Assembly: GCA_003563455.1 (NCBI GenBank)
Contig: PWRV01000211.1
Span: forward strand, 1-6,801
Direction: 5' to 3'
DNA: 6,801 nucleotides
DNA from: Thioalkalivibrio sp.
GTDB lineage: Bacteria > Pseudomonadota > Gammaproteobacteria > Ectothiorhodospirales > Ectothiorhodospiraceae
Shown piece after piece: positions 1-5,258 of this stretch; within the stretch, counting starts at the first letter, position 1, and every line of letters begins with the position of its first letter. The translations under genes were made by a program, and so were the position numbers. The notes below the pieces were generated by a model that saw only the letters and a list, made by a program, of their open reading frames with translations, ran no database searches and was not told where the DNA came from.

Positions 1-3
1 CGG

Positions 4-29
4 GGGTGAGGGCCGAGGGTGAGGGCCGG
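4..29. repeat. Two-copy 13-base direct repeat
   Basis: The 11-mer GGGTGAGGGCC occurs at 4-14 and again at 17-27, a period of 13 bases, in a very G-rich stretch that continues past the window edge. The copies are identical over the 11-mer and differ only in the last spacer base. No coding frame or promoter is evident. It may be part of a larger tandem array or of the adjacent repetitive hairpin element. Its function is unknown. Confidence 0.5.
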
Positions 30-54
30 GCCCGGCGCTGAGCCCCCACCCCAA

Positions 55-78
55 CCCTCCCCCGCAAGCGGGGGAGGG
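55..78. repeat. GC-rich perfect hairpin, REP-like intergenic element
   Basis: CCCTCCCCCG at 55-64 pairs perfectly with CGGGGGAGGG at 69-78 across a CAAG loop, giving a 10-bp stem made almost entirely of G:C pairs. It lies downstream of the minus-strand gene ending at 154, but neither strand has a U-run after the stem, so a classic intrinsic terminator is unlikely. Hairpins of this CCCTCCCCC/GGGGGAGGG type, often preceded by CCCCAA, recur between genes in GC-rich proteobacteria. The flanking string CCCCAACCCTC reappears at 2034-2044, which supports a dispersed repeat family. Confidence 0.6.
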
Positions 79-153
79 AGCTTTCATGGTCCCGGGTGGC
101 GCAGAGGGCCATGAGAGTTAGCGTGAAGGTCCTCTCCGGCCGTCGCGGTGCCC

Positions 154-621
154 TCATCCGGGCCGTTCTTCGGGGTCCTCGTCCGGGTCCCCGTCCTCGG
201 CGTAGAGACTCTCCAGCAGGTCGCCCCAGCGCTGCTCGTGCGTCTCGATCAGGACCAGCAGGCTCTTCCGGAACGACAGGTATCGTTCCTCGAAGGCCTT
301 CAGGTCCTCTCCGCCCGAGACGAGCTTTGCTGCCCGATCGGCCTGCTGGAGGCTGTCGCGCAGGTTCAGGCTGGCCGCCATCGCACCCTTCACCCGCTCG
401 CGCTCGTGGGGGATCCAGCGCCGGTCCGACAGCACCGACCGGAGGTTTTCGCCGACCTCCAGTACCCGTTTGCGCAGCCGTGGCAGGGCGCCGATCGAAC
501 TGCTCTTCAGGTCGTCCCAGACGACCGCCACGATCAGTTCGGACCACGTGGCCCGGAGTTCCACGATGGCATCCGGGTCGAAGGCGAAGGAATTCTCGAG
601 TTGTTCGGGATCGAAGGCCAT
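154..621 (-). CDS. Hypothetical protein, 155 aa, soluble and helical
   Basis: I do not recognise this protein. It starts at an ATG with AGGAAG at 625-630 on the coding strand just upstream. It appears soluble: no signal peptide, no hydrophobic segment long enough for a membrane helix, and no cysteine. The N-terminus repeats the triplet FDP (residues 3-5 and 14-16). Residues about 17-140 are rich in Leu, Arg and Glu with Trp at 26, 35, 69 and 132, which suggests a helical bundle. The tail from 141 is acidic and Pro-rich. Codon use matches the surrounding GC-rich genes. It is divergent from the ECF sigma gene, 112 bases away, so the two may share a regulatory region. That arrangement makes it a candidate member of the sigma regulon, but this is inference only. 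Confidence 0.72.
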   Translation of the reverse strand: MAFDPEQLENSFAFDPDAIVELRATWSELIVAVVWDDLKSSSIGALPRLRKRVLEVGENLRSVLSDRRWIPHERERVKGAMAASLNLRDSLQQADRAAKLVSGGEDLKAFEERYLSFRKSLLVLIETHEQRWGDLLESLYAEDGDPDEDPEERPG

Positions 622-652
622 GGTCTTCCTGCCGGTGCTCCGGCAATTTCCG

Positions 653-681
653 GGAATAGTGTCTATATGACTAGCGTCTTA
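653..681 (+). promoter_or_regulatory. Candidate ECF-type (autoregulatory) promoter of the sigma gene
   Basis: GGAATA at 653-658 and TCTTA at 677-681 resemble the GGAAC-like -35 and TCTNA-like -10 of RpoE-class ECF promoters. The 18-base gap is slightly longer than usual. ECF sigma genes commonly transcribe themselves, so such a site is expected here, but the match is imperfect. TATATG at 664-669 could instead act as a sigma70 -10 box. Confidence 0.3.
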
Positions 682-691
682 CACCGCACAA
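662..691 (-). promoter_or_regulatory. Candidate sigma70-type promoter for the minus-strand hypothetical gene
   Basis: Read on the minus strand, TTGTGC (686-691) and TATAGA (662-667) are separated by 18 bases, a fair match to the sigma70 -35 and -10 boxes. They sit about 40 bases upstream of the ATG at 621. The site overlaps the plus-strand candidate ECF promoter, so the two transcripts could interfere or be co-regulated. Support is by pattern only. Confidence 0.3.
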
Positions 692-733
692 CAACAAGCA
701 AGATCGTGACGACGGTCGGGCGAGGAGAGACGG

Positions 734-1279
734 ATGGCAACGTGGCTGGCACAGCGGCGTTTGCGACAGCAAGTGTGTGAGATGCGGCCCCAGCTCTACA
801 GGACCGCCTATGCCTGGTGTCATGACGCCGCACTGGCCGACGACCTGGTCCAGGAGGCGATGATGAAGGCCCTGACGCGCCTGAAGACCCTGCAGGACGA
901 GGCTGCACTCAGGGCCTGGGTCTTCCGCATCATGACCAATTGCTACCGGGACTGGGGACGCAGGCAGAAGGACACGGTCGACGTGGACGAAATGGAACTG
1001 CCCTGCGGCGATTGTCCCGAGACCCAGACGGAGCGCACCCGCGTGGTTCAGGATGTCCGCCGCGCGATGGCGCAGCTGAGCGACGATCACCGCCAGGTGG
1101 TTGCGCTGGTCGATCTGGAGGGTTTTGCCTACGCGGAGGTTTCCGAGGTCCTCGACGTGCCGATCGGCACGGTGATGAGCCGGCTGAGCCGGGCGCGCGC
1201 GCAGCTGCGGAAGCTGCTGCTGGAACAGGCGGCTCCCGAGTCGCCCACCCTGAAGCTGGTCAGAAGTCGCAATGAGTGA
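734..1279 (+). CDS. ECF-family RNA polymerase sigma factor (RpoE-like sigma-70)
   Basis: This 181-aa protein has the two-domain layout of extracytoplasmic-function sigma factors. Region 2 spans about residues 18-80, including DDLVQEAMMKAL (36-47), the core-polymerase-binding and -10-recognition helices, and AWVFRIMTNCYRDW (61-74). Region 4 spans about 108-162, with the -35-reading helix-turn-helix at roughly 130-155 (GFAYAEVSEVLDVPIGTVMSRLSRA). The start is set by AGGAGA at 723-728, five bases before the ATG. The stop overlaps the next gene's start by 8 bases, indicating translational coupling to its presumed anti-sigma partner. The linker between the domains carries CGDC (91-94), with further cysteines at 15, 29 and 70. 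Thiol chemistry is therefore possible but unproven. I cannot assign an ECF subgroup from sequence alone. Confidence 0.93.
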   Translation: MATWLAQRRLRQQVCEMRPQLYRTAYAWCHDAALADDLVQEAMMKALTRLKTLQDEAALRAWVFRIMTNCYRDWGRRQKDTVDVDEMELPCGDCPETQTERTRVVQDVRRAMAQLSDDHRQVVALVDLEGFAYAEVSEVLDVPIGTVMSRLSRARAQLRKLLLEQAAPESPTLKLVRSRNE

Positions 1280-2024
1280 AGGCCGGCCCTCCGAGGAAAT
1301 CCTCAATGCCTTTGTCGACGGGGAGTTCTCGCCGGAGGACCGCCTGTCGGCGTTGAAGTCGATCTCGGCAAACGAGAGCCTGAGCCGGGATGTCTGCGAC
1401 TTGTACCAATTGAAGGAACTCGTGAACATGGCCTATCGGCCGGATACGCTGCCCGAGGCCGCTGCGCGGCATGCGCGTCAGGCGGGGTCTCCGCGCGGTT
1501 GGGTGCCCGCGGTTGCGGCAGGGGTCGGCGCGCTGGCGCTGGTGCTGGTCGCCGTGGTCGAATTCACCCGCGAAGGGACGCACGGGCCCGCTCCACTGGC
1601 CGGAAACGTCGACCCGGTCACCACGGTGAGCGAGGTGCTTGCGCCGGCAAGGGCGGAGGCCCGTCAGGTCCTCTTCCACGTGACCGACACCGGTGTGCGG
1701 GAGGCCGAGGCGCTGTTCGACGATATCGAACACATGCTCGAGACCGCCTGGCTGTATGGACAGGACATCGAGGTTCAACTGGTCGTGCACGGTACGGCGC
1801 TCGACCTGGTGCGGGCCGATCTTGCACCGTTTCCGAACCGCATCCGCGATCTCGTGCACACCTACCCGCACCTGCGCGTCACCGCCTGCGGTCAGTCCCG
1901 TGCCCGCCACGAGCGCGAAGAGGACAGCCTGATCGAGTTCCTGCCCTGGGTAGAGGAGGTCGAGTCCGGTGTGCGTGAGGCCGCGCGACGCCAGGCGGAG
2001 GGCTGGACGTACATACGCCTGTGA
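1272..2024 (+). CDS. Anti-sigma-like membrane protein with C-terminal DsrE/DsrF-like domain
   Basis: This 250-aa protein has three parts. Residues 1-70 look like an anti-sigma domain: FVDGEFSPEDR (14-24) is followed by a helix around DLYQLKELVNMAY, with no HxxxCxxC zinc motif. Residues about 77-97 form one hydrophobic helix, which should place what follows in the periplasm. Residues about 131-250 match the pattern of DsrE/DsrF-like (COG1416-type) proteins: a first strand VLFHVTD (133-139), the strand and turn VQLVVHGTALDLV (168-180), a strand ending in the characteristic cysteine (VTAC, Cys206), and the closing REAARRQAEGWTYIRL, comparable to the AEIARLQxxGYAYIKP ending of that family. The other cysteine is Cys42. 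It overlaps the sigma gene by 8 bases, so it presumably holds that sigma factor at the membrane. The DsrE-like part may be the sensor. The domain fusion is read directly from the sequence; the function is inferred. Confidence 0.85.
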   Translation: MSEGRPSEEILNAFVDGEFSPEDRLSALKSISANESLSRDVCDLYQLKELVNMAYRPDTLPEAAARHARQAGSPRGWVPAVAAGVGALALVLVAVVEFTREGTHGPAPLAGNVDPVTTVSEVLAPARAEARQVLFHVTDTGVREAEALFDDIEHMLETAWLYGQDIEVQLVVHGTALDLVRADLAPFPNRIRDLVHTYPHLRVTACGQSRARHEREEDSLIEFLPWVEEVESGVREAARRQAEGWTYIRL

Positions 2025-2038
2025 GGTTTTCTCCCCCA

Positions 2039-2054
2039 ACCCTCGATTGAGGGT
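2039..2054. repeat. Small hairpin after the anti-sigma gene
   Basis: ACCCTC (2039-2044) pairs with GAGGGT (2049-2054) across GATT, starting 15 bases after the anti-sigma stop codon. The left flank CCCCAACCCTC is identical to the flank and arm of the hairpin at 55-78. It therefore looks like a degenerate copy of the same intergenic element, placed just ahead of the real terminator. Confidence 0.45.
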
Positions 2055-2068
2055 GCTCTGCTGAGCGT

Positions 2069-2743
2069 TTAACCCGGCACGTCCGGGTTTTTTTTTCGGT
2101 ACTGCCGATCCAGCTCAAGCAGGCGGTCCGGGGTCCCGATGTCGATCCAGGTTCGTGCGTGCAGTTCGCCCGTTACCTGGCCGTCGGCGATCGCCGCGCG
2201 CAGCACCGGTGCGAGCGGCTGGCGTCCGCGCGCCAGACCCGCGAAGAGTTCGGGCCGGTACCAGCCGATGCCCGAGAAGGTGTAACGGGGGGCTTCGGAT
2301 AGACCGACGCGCCCCGTCTCCAGCGTGAAGTCGCCGCCCGGGTGATATGCCGGGTTGGCGACCAGAACCAGATGGGCCATCGCGGCCGAGTCCAGGACCG
2401 GCGGTCGCAGCGAGTGGTCGCACCAGACGTCGCCGTTGATTACCAGAAATGGCGTCGATCCCAGCCACGGCAGGGCCTCGCGGATGCCGCCGGCGGTCTC
2501 CAGGGCGCCGGGCGGTTCCCGGGAGTAGCGGATGACCACCCCGAGCTGTTCGCCGGTGCCGAGGCGTTCCTCGATCTGGTCGCCGAGGTGGGCGATGTTG
2601 ACCACGAGCTCGCGGTAGCCGGCAGAGCGCAGGCGGCCGATGGTGTGCTCGATCAGCGGAATGCCGCCGACTGTCAGCAGGGGCTTCGGGGTCCGGTCGG
2701 TCAGCGGGCGCATCCGTTCGCCGCGCCCGGCCGCGAGGATCAT
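2069..2743 (-). CDS. murU: N-acetylmuramate alpha-1-phosphate uridylyltransferase MurU
   Basis: MurU makes UDP-MurNAc from MurNAc-1-phosphate and UTP in the cytoplasm, the last step of the recycling shortcut that bypasses MurA and MurB. The 224-aa protein has the nucleotidyltransferase signature LAAGRGERMRPLT (3-15) followed by PKPLL (19-23), the UTP-binding loop GALETAGG (79-86), the metal-site motif NGDVW (103-107), GGDF (136-139), SGIGWY (157-162) and DIGTPDRL (201-208). Order and length match Pseudomonas MurU (about 223 aa). I chose the ATG at 2743, whose ATGA overlaps the amgK stop codon. A TTG at 2752 would give the family-typical M-R-A-M-I-L-A-A-G beginning and is a real alternative. 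The frame is open further upstream to 2974, but that extension runs inside amgK and is unlike the family. The last codons coincide with the opposing terminator. Confidence 0.92.
   Translation of the reverse strand: MILAAGRGERMRPLTDRTPKPLLTVGGIPLIEHTIGRLRSAGYRELVVNIAHLGDQIEERLGTGEQLGVVIRYSREPPGALETAGGIREALPWLGSTPFLVINGDVWCDHSLRPPVLDSAAMAHLVLVANPAYHPGGDFTLETGRVGLSEAPRYTFSGIGWYRPELFAGLARGRQPLAPVLRAAIADGQVTGELHARTWIDIGTPDRLLELDRQYRKKNPDVPG
2071..2096 (+). terminator. Intrinsic terminator of the sigma/anti-sigma pair
   Basis: AACCCGG (2071-2077) pairs with CCGGGTT (2083-2089) around CACGT, followed by a T-run to 2096 (nine T from 2088). This is a textbook factor-independent terminator 47 bases after the anti-sigma stop codon. 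It lies inside the 3' end of the convergent murU gene, whose stop codon is at 2069-2071. On the minus strand the same stem has no following U-run, so termination should be directional. Confidence 0.85.
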
Positions 2744-3777
2744 CGCGCGCAAGGCCGTCCGTCCGCCCGGAAGTGCCGCTGAAACCAGCCGGCCACCGGT
2801 TCGAGTTCGGTCGTTTGCAGTCCGTGCTGCAGCAGGCGCCAGAGCCTTGGCTGGTGGATCTGGTAACCGGGCTTCAGGTCGCGGCGTGCGAGACGGGTGA
2901 AGATGCCGATGATCTTGACCGTCCGCTGGACCCCCAGCACGCGGTAGTGGTGCAGAAACGGACCCGCGGACCACGGACCTGCCGCGAGCGCGTCTTCGAG
3001 GATCGACTGCGCGACAGCCGGGGACACGTCCCGGCGTGCGTCCTCCAGCAACGACACCAGGTCATAGGCGGGGCTGCCGACCACTGCGTCCTGAAAGTCC
3101 AGCAGGCCGCAGTCGGGGCCGTCGCCGGTATCCGGAAGCAGCATCAGGTTGTCGACGTGGAAGTCTCGCAGCACCAGGGTCGACGGCAGTTCCGGCAAAC
3201 GGTCGAGTACCTGCCGCCAGGCCTGCTCGAAGTCCTCGCGGACCGGGTCCGGGACGGGGGTGCCGTGCACCTCCGGCCAGTACCAGTCGACCAGCAGGCG
3301 GGCCTCGTCCAGCAGCCGGGCAGGATCGTAAACCGGAAGCCGCTCCGCCTCGGGGCCGATCGCGTCCCGGCATTCGGCCCAGCGTGCCTGCAGCCGGCGC
3401 AGGGTTTCGGCCGCGATCCGGTAGAGCTCGGCCTCCGGCACACCCTGTGCCAGCGCGCGGGTGAAGGTGCGGTCACCGAGGTCCTCCAGCAGCACGAATC
3501 CCTGCGCCCGATCCGCGGCCAGAACCGCCGGCGCGCGCAGGCCGAGGCTGCGCAGGATGGCTGCGACCCGCAGAAACGGTCCGACGTCCTCGTGCTGCGG
3601 TGGCGCATCCATCACCACATGACTGGTGGCGTCGCGGACGCTGCGGAAATAGCGCCGGAAGCTGGCGTCGCTGCCCAGCGGGGCGGCTGGACCGAATCCG
3701 GGGTCGATGTCCTGCAGCCAGCGGTCAAGAGCCGTGCGCCGCGGGTCGGCCACCGTTGCCGTCGCGGCGTGGCTCAT
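2740..3777 (-). CDS. amgK: N-acetylmuramate/N-acetylglucosamine kinase AmgK
   Basis: AmgK is the anomeric sugar kinase that turns recycled MurNAc (and GlcNAc) into its 1-phosphate for MurU. The 345-aa protein has an aminoglycoside-phosphotransferase/choline-kinase fold. It shows SDASFRRYFR (36-45) in the N-lobe nucleotide loop, VLLEDLGDRT (95-104) at the hinge, the catalytic loop LRDFHVDNLM (203-212) with Asp205, His207 and Asn210, and the metal-binding LLDFQDA (225-231). SPAYDLVSLLEDAR (235-248) and the helical end QRTVKIIGIFTRL (284-296) follow. Length and motif spacing fit the family. Its ATG overlaps the cpdA stop codon as ATGA, and its own stop overlaps the murU ATG in the same way, so the three genes should be translated as one coupled unit. 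Confidence 0.94.
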   Translation of the reverse strand: MSHAATATVADPRRTALDRWLQDIDPGFGPAAPLGSDASFRRYFRSVRDATSHVVMDAPPQHEDVGPFLRVAAILRSLGLRAPAVLAADRAQGFVLLEDLGDRTFTRALAQGVPEAELYRIAAETLRRLQARWAECRDAIGPEAERLPVYDPARLLDEARLLVDWYWPEVHGTPVPDPVREDFEQAWRQVLDRLPELPSTLVLRDFHVDNLMLLPDTGDGPDCGLLDFQDAVVGSPAYDLVSLLEDARRDVSPAVAQSILEDALAAGPWSAGPFLHHYRVLGVQRTVKIIGIFTRLARRDLKPGYQIHQPRLWRLLQHGLQTTELEPVAGWFQRHFRADGRPCAR

Positions 3778-4568
3778 GCCGGCAACCCGGCCGGCCGGGT
3801 CCCGGGGACGCGCCGGAGTTCGGTCTCGACGCGGCCGTCGCGATGCAGATGCAGCACACGGTAGCCCGATTCCACCGGCTCCAGCGCGAAGTCCTCGGCC
3901 TCCGGCAGGAACTGCACCAGTGTCGAGGGGCAGCCCAGGAGCCGAACCGATCCGTGCATCGCGTCGTAGCCCTGGTGAATGTGGCCGAAGACGCAGGTAC
4001 GCACCCGCGGTTGGCGGGCAAGTGCCGTGAGCAACTCATCTCCGTTCGTCAGCGCCAGCCGGTCCAGCCAGCGGCTGCCGACCGTCGCCGGCGGGTGGTG
4101 CACCGCGACCAGCACCCAGTGCCCCGGGTGGCGTTCGATGCTGTCCGTCAGGCGCTCGAGCTCGGCCGGCCGTACCCAGCCGGCCGTGTGTCCCGGCCAG
4201 CAGGAGTCCAGCCCGACCACCAGCCAGTCGCCGAGCACCCGCTCGCCCTCGAAGCCGTGCCCGGCGCTGACGAAGGTGTCGCGCGCGAGTCCGCGGTCGT
4301 CGTGGTTGCCCGCCAGCGCGACAATGGGCGCCGGCAGGCGCGCGAGATGGTCGGTCAGGCGCTGGTAGACCGGCGGTTCGGGATCCTCCGCGAGATCTCC
4401 GGTGACGAGGAAAAGATCGGCCCCGTGCGGATGCCGGACGATGTCATCGACCACCGTGGCGAGCTGCGCGTCACTGTCCGGGTAGCCGTCACGGATCGGG
4501 CCCGGTTGCCGGCCCAGATGCGGGTCGCTGACCTGGACGACCGTGAAACTGTCCTGCTCCGTCGTCAC
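3774..4568 (-). CDS. cpdA: 3',5'-cyclic-AMP phosphodiesterase CpdA
   Basis: CpdA is a metal-dependent cytoplasmic enzyme that hydrolyses cAMP to AMP and so damps CRP-type signalling. The 264-aa protein has the full set of class III phosphodiesterase (calcineurin-like) motifs: SDPHL (14-18) with Asp15 and His17, TGDL (56-59) with Asp58, GNHDD (87-91), VHHPP (156-160) and GHIHQG (195-200). The C-terminal PSTLVQFLPEAEDF (214-227) and the segment around GYRVLHLHRDGRVETEL match the enteric CpdA ending, which separates it from generic metallophosphatases. The start is GTG, supported by a perfect AGGAGG at 4577-4582 eight bases upstream. It is the first gene of the cpdA-amgK-murU unit and is divergent from dksA. 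Confidence 0.92.
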   Translation of the reverse strand: MTTEQDSFTVVQVSDPHLGRQPGPIRDGYPDSDAQLATVVDDIVRHPHGADLFLVTGDLAEDPEPPVYQRLTDHLARLPAPIVALAGNHDDRGLARDTFVSAGHGFEGERVLGDWLVVGLDSCWPGHTAGWVRPAELERLTDSIERHPGHWVLVAVHHPPATVGSRWLDRLALTNGDELLTALARQPRVRTCVFGHIHQGYDAMHGSVRLLGCPSTLVQFLPEAEDFALEPVESGYRVLHLHRDGRVETELRRVPGTRPAGLPA

Positions 4569-4597
4569 CTGACTGTCCTCCTGCCGAATTGTCGGAA

Positions 4598-4617
4598 TGC
4601 GCGCCAGCCGGCGCGCA
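4598..4617. repeat. Perfect 8-bp inverted repeat between cpdA and dksA
   Basis: TGCGCGCC (4598-4605) and GGCGCGCA (4610-4617) are perfect inverted copies separated by AGCC. The element lies 30 bases upstream of the cpdA start and touches the -35 side of the candidate dksA promoter. It could be a protein-binding operator or, if transcribed, a hairpin in the cpdA leader. No known regulator consensus is recognised. Confidence 0.55.
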
Positions 4618-4644
4618 CCTTACGGTAACGCCTTGGACTATACT
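4616..4644 (+). promoter_or_regulatory. Candidate sigma70 promoter for dksA
   Basis: TATACT at 4639-4644 is a five-of-six match to the -10 consensus in otherwise GC-rich DNA. With 17-base spacing the -35 position falls on CACCTT (4616-4621), which is poor, so an activator or an upstream element may be needed. The predicted start near 4651 leaves a leader of about 70 bases before the dksA ATG. The opposite strand also reads TATAGT here, so the cpdA operon promoter may overlap it. Confidence 0.4.
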
Positions 4645-4723
4645 GGTCGAATTGCAGGAAAAAGACTTCCGTTTCCCGCGCCGTCGATCTGATCGGGGCG
4701 GGTCGAGAGTAAAGGGTGGAGGC

Positions 4724-5134
4724 ATGCAACAGGCATCACAGGATTACCGTCCCTCGGCGGATGAGCCCTACATGAACCCGCAGCAGCTCGAATATTTCCG
4801 GCGCAAGCTGGAGGCGTGGCGGGAAGAACTCATCGAGGAGTCGGAGGAGACGCTCGAGCACCTGCGCACCGAGAACTGGCAGGAGCCTGATCCGAACGAC
4901 CGCGCGTCGCACGAGTCGGAGGCGACGCTCGAACTGCGCACCAGGGACCGCTACCGGAAGCTGATCGGCAAGATCGATGCCGCGCTGCGCCGGATTGATC
5001 GCGGCGAATACGGCTATTGCGAGGAGACCGGCGAACCGATCGGGATCGCGCGCCTGGAGGCACGCCCGATCGCGACCCTCAGCGTCGAGGCGCAGGAGGC
5101 CCACGAACGCGACGAACACCGCCGGGGCGAGTAG
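4724..5134 (+). CDS. dksA: DksA-family RNA polymerase-binding transcription factor (zinc-ligand-poor form)
   Basis: DksA binds the RNA polymerase secondary channel and, with ppGpp, resets rRNA and amino-acid promoter activity. The 136-aa protein has the DksA opening MNPQQLEYFRRKLEAWREEL (17-36), a coiled coil to about residue 93, and the tip motif DPNDRA (56-61) with the two functional aspartates, Asp56 and Asp59. GYCEETGEPIG (97-107) and RLEARPIATL (110-119) follow. Of the four zinc-finger cysteines of E. coli DksA only Cys99 remains. The others are Thr102, Ser120 and Ala123, as in the alphaproteobacterial-type DksA known from Rhodobacter. The ATG is preceded by AAAGGGTGGAGG; the AGGG at 4713-4716 is seven bases from it. 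The frame is open upstream to 4589, but that stretch is unlike DksA and includes the likely promoter. Confidence 0.93.
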   Translation: MQQASQDYRPSADEPYMNPQQLEYFRRKLEAWREELIEESEETLEHLRTENWQEPDPNDRASHESEATLELRTRDRYRKLIGKIDAALRRIDRGEYGYCEETGEPIGIARLEARPIATLSVEAQEAHERDEHRRGE

Positions 5135-5136
5135 TG

Positions 5137-5164
5137 CCGGGCCGATCATTGCATGGCGGCCCGG
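5137..5164. other. GC stem-loop directly after dksA
   Basis: CCGGGCCG (5137-5144) pairs perfectly with CGGCCCGG (5157-5164) across a 12-base loop, beginning two bases after the dksA stop codon. There is no U-run after it, so it may stabilise the transcript end or pause polymerase rather than act as a classic terminator. The rest of the 124-base interval to the next reading frame shows nothing recognisable. In particular, there is no gluQ gene, which follows dksA in E. coli. Confidence 0.4.
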
Positions 5165-5258
5165 TTCCCGACCGCTGCGCGCCGGCCTTTGCGGCGGGCA
5201 CGGCGCGGCGGGACAGCGGCATCGACGGGACGCGCTTGCCGTCAGGCCCCGGTGCTCC

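Noticed and set aside
85..113. Imperfect inverted repeat CATGG/CCATG near the left edge
   Set aside because: The paired arms are only five bases, with a bulged extension and a long spacer; too weak to call in GC-rich DNA.
148..780. 210-codon open frame on the plus strand opposite the hypothetical gene
   Set aside because: It would overlap the sigma gene start and both candidate promoters. The minus-strand frame has the better ribosome site and more natural protein composition. Since the minus-strand protein is itself unknown, this rejection is less certain than the others.
1260..2039. 259-codon open frame on the minus strand opposite the anti-sigma gene
   Set aside because: The plus-strand gene has recognisable domain architecture and translational coupling, so this frame is a shadow. 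It is mentioned only as the -1 frame after the murU A-run.
2744..2974. Upstream extension of murU to a GTG at 2974
   Set aside because: The extra 77 residues lie inside amgK, are Pro/Arg-rich and do not resemble MurU, whose family begins directly at the nucleotide-binding loop.
2773..3864. 363-codon open frame on the plus strand
   Set aside because: It is fully antisense to amgK and the cpdA end, which carry complete family motifs; there is no domain-like sequence or ribosome site.
3600..4628. 342-codon open frame on the plus strand
   Set aside because: It is antisense to cpdA, whose metal-binding motifs are intact; low-complexity composition typical of a shadow frame.
4589..4723. Upstream extension of dksA to 4589
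   Set aside because: It would include the candidate promoter and gives a sequence unlike any DksA N-terminus; the ATG at 4724 has a purine-rich ribosome site.
5137..5164. Intrinsic terminator after dksA
   Set aside because: The stem is perfect but there is no U-run, so I list it only as a stem-loop.
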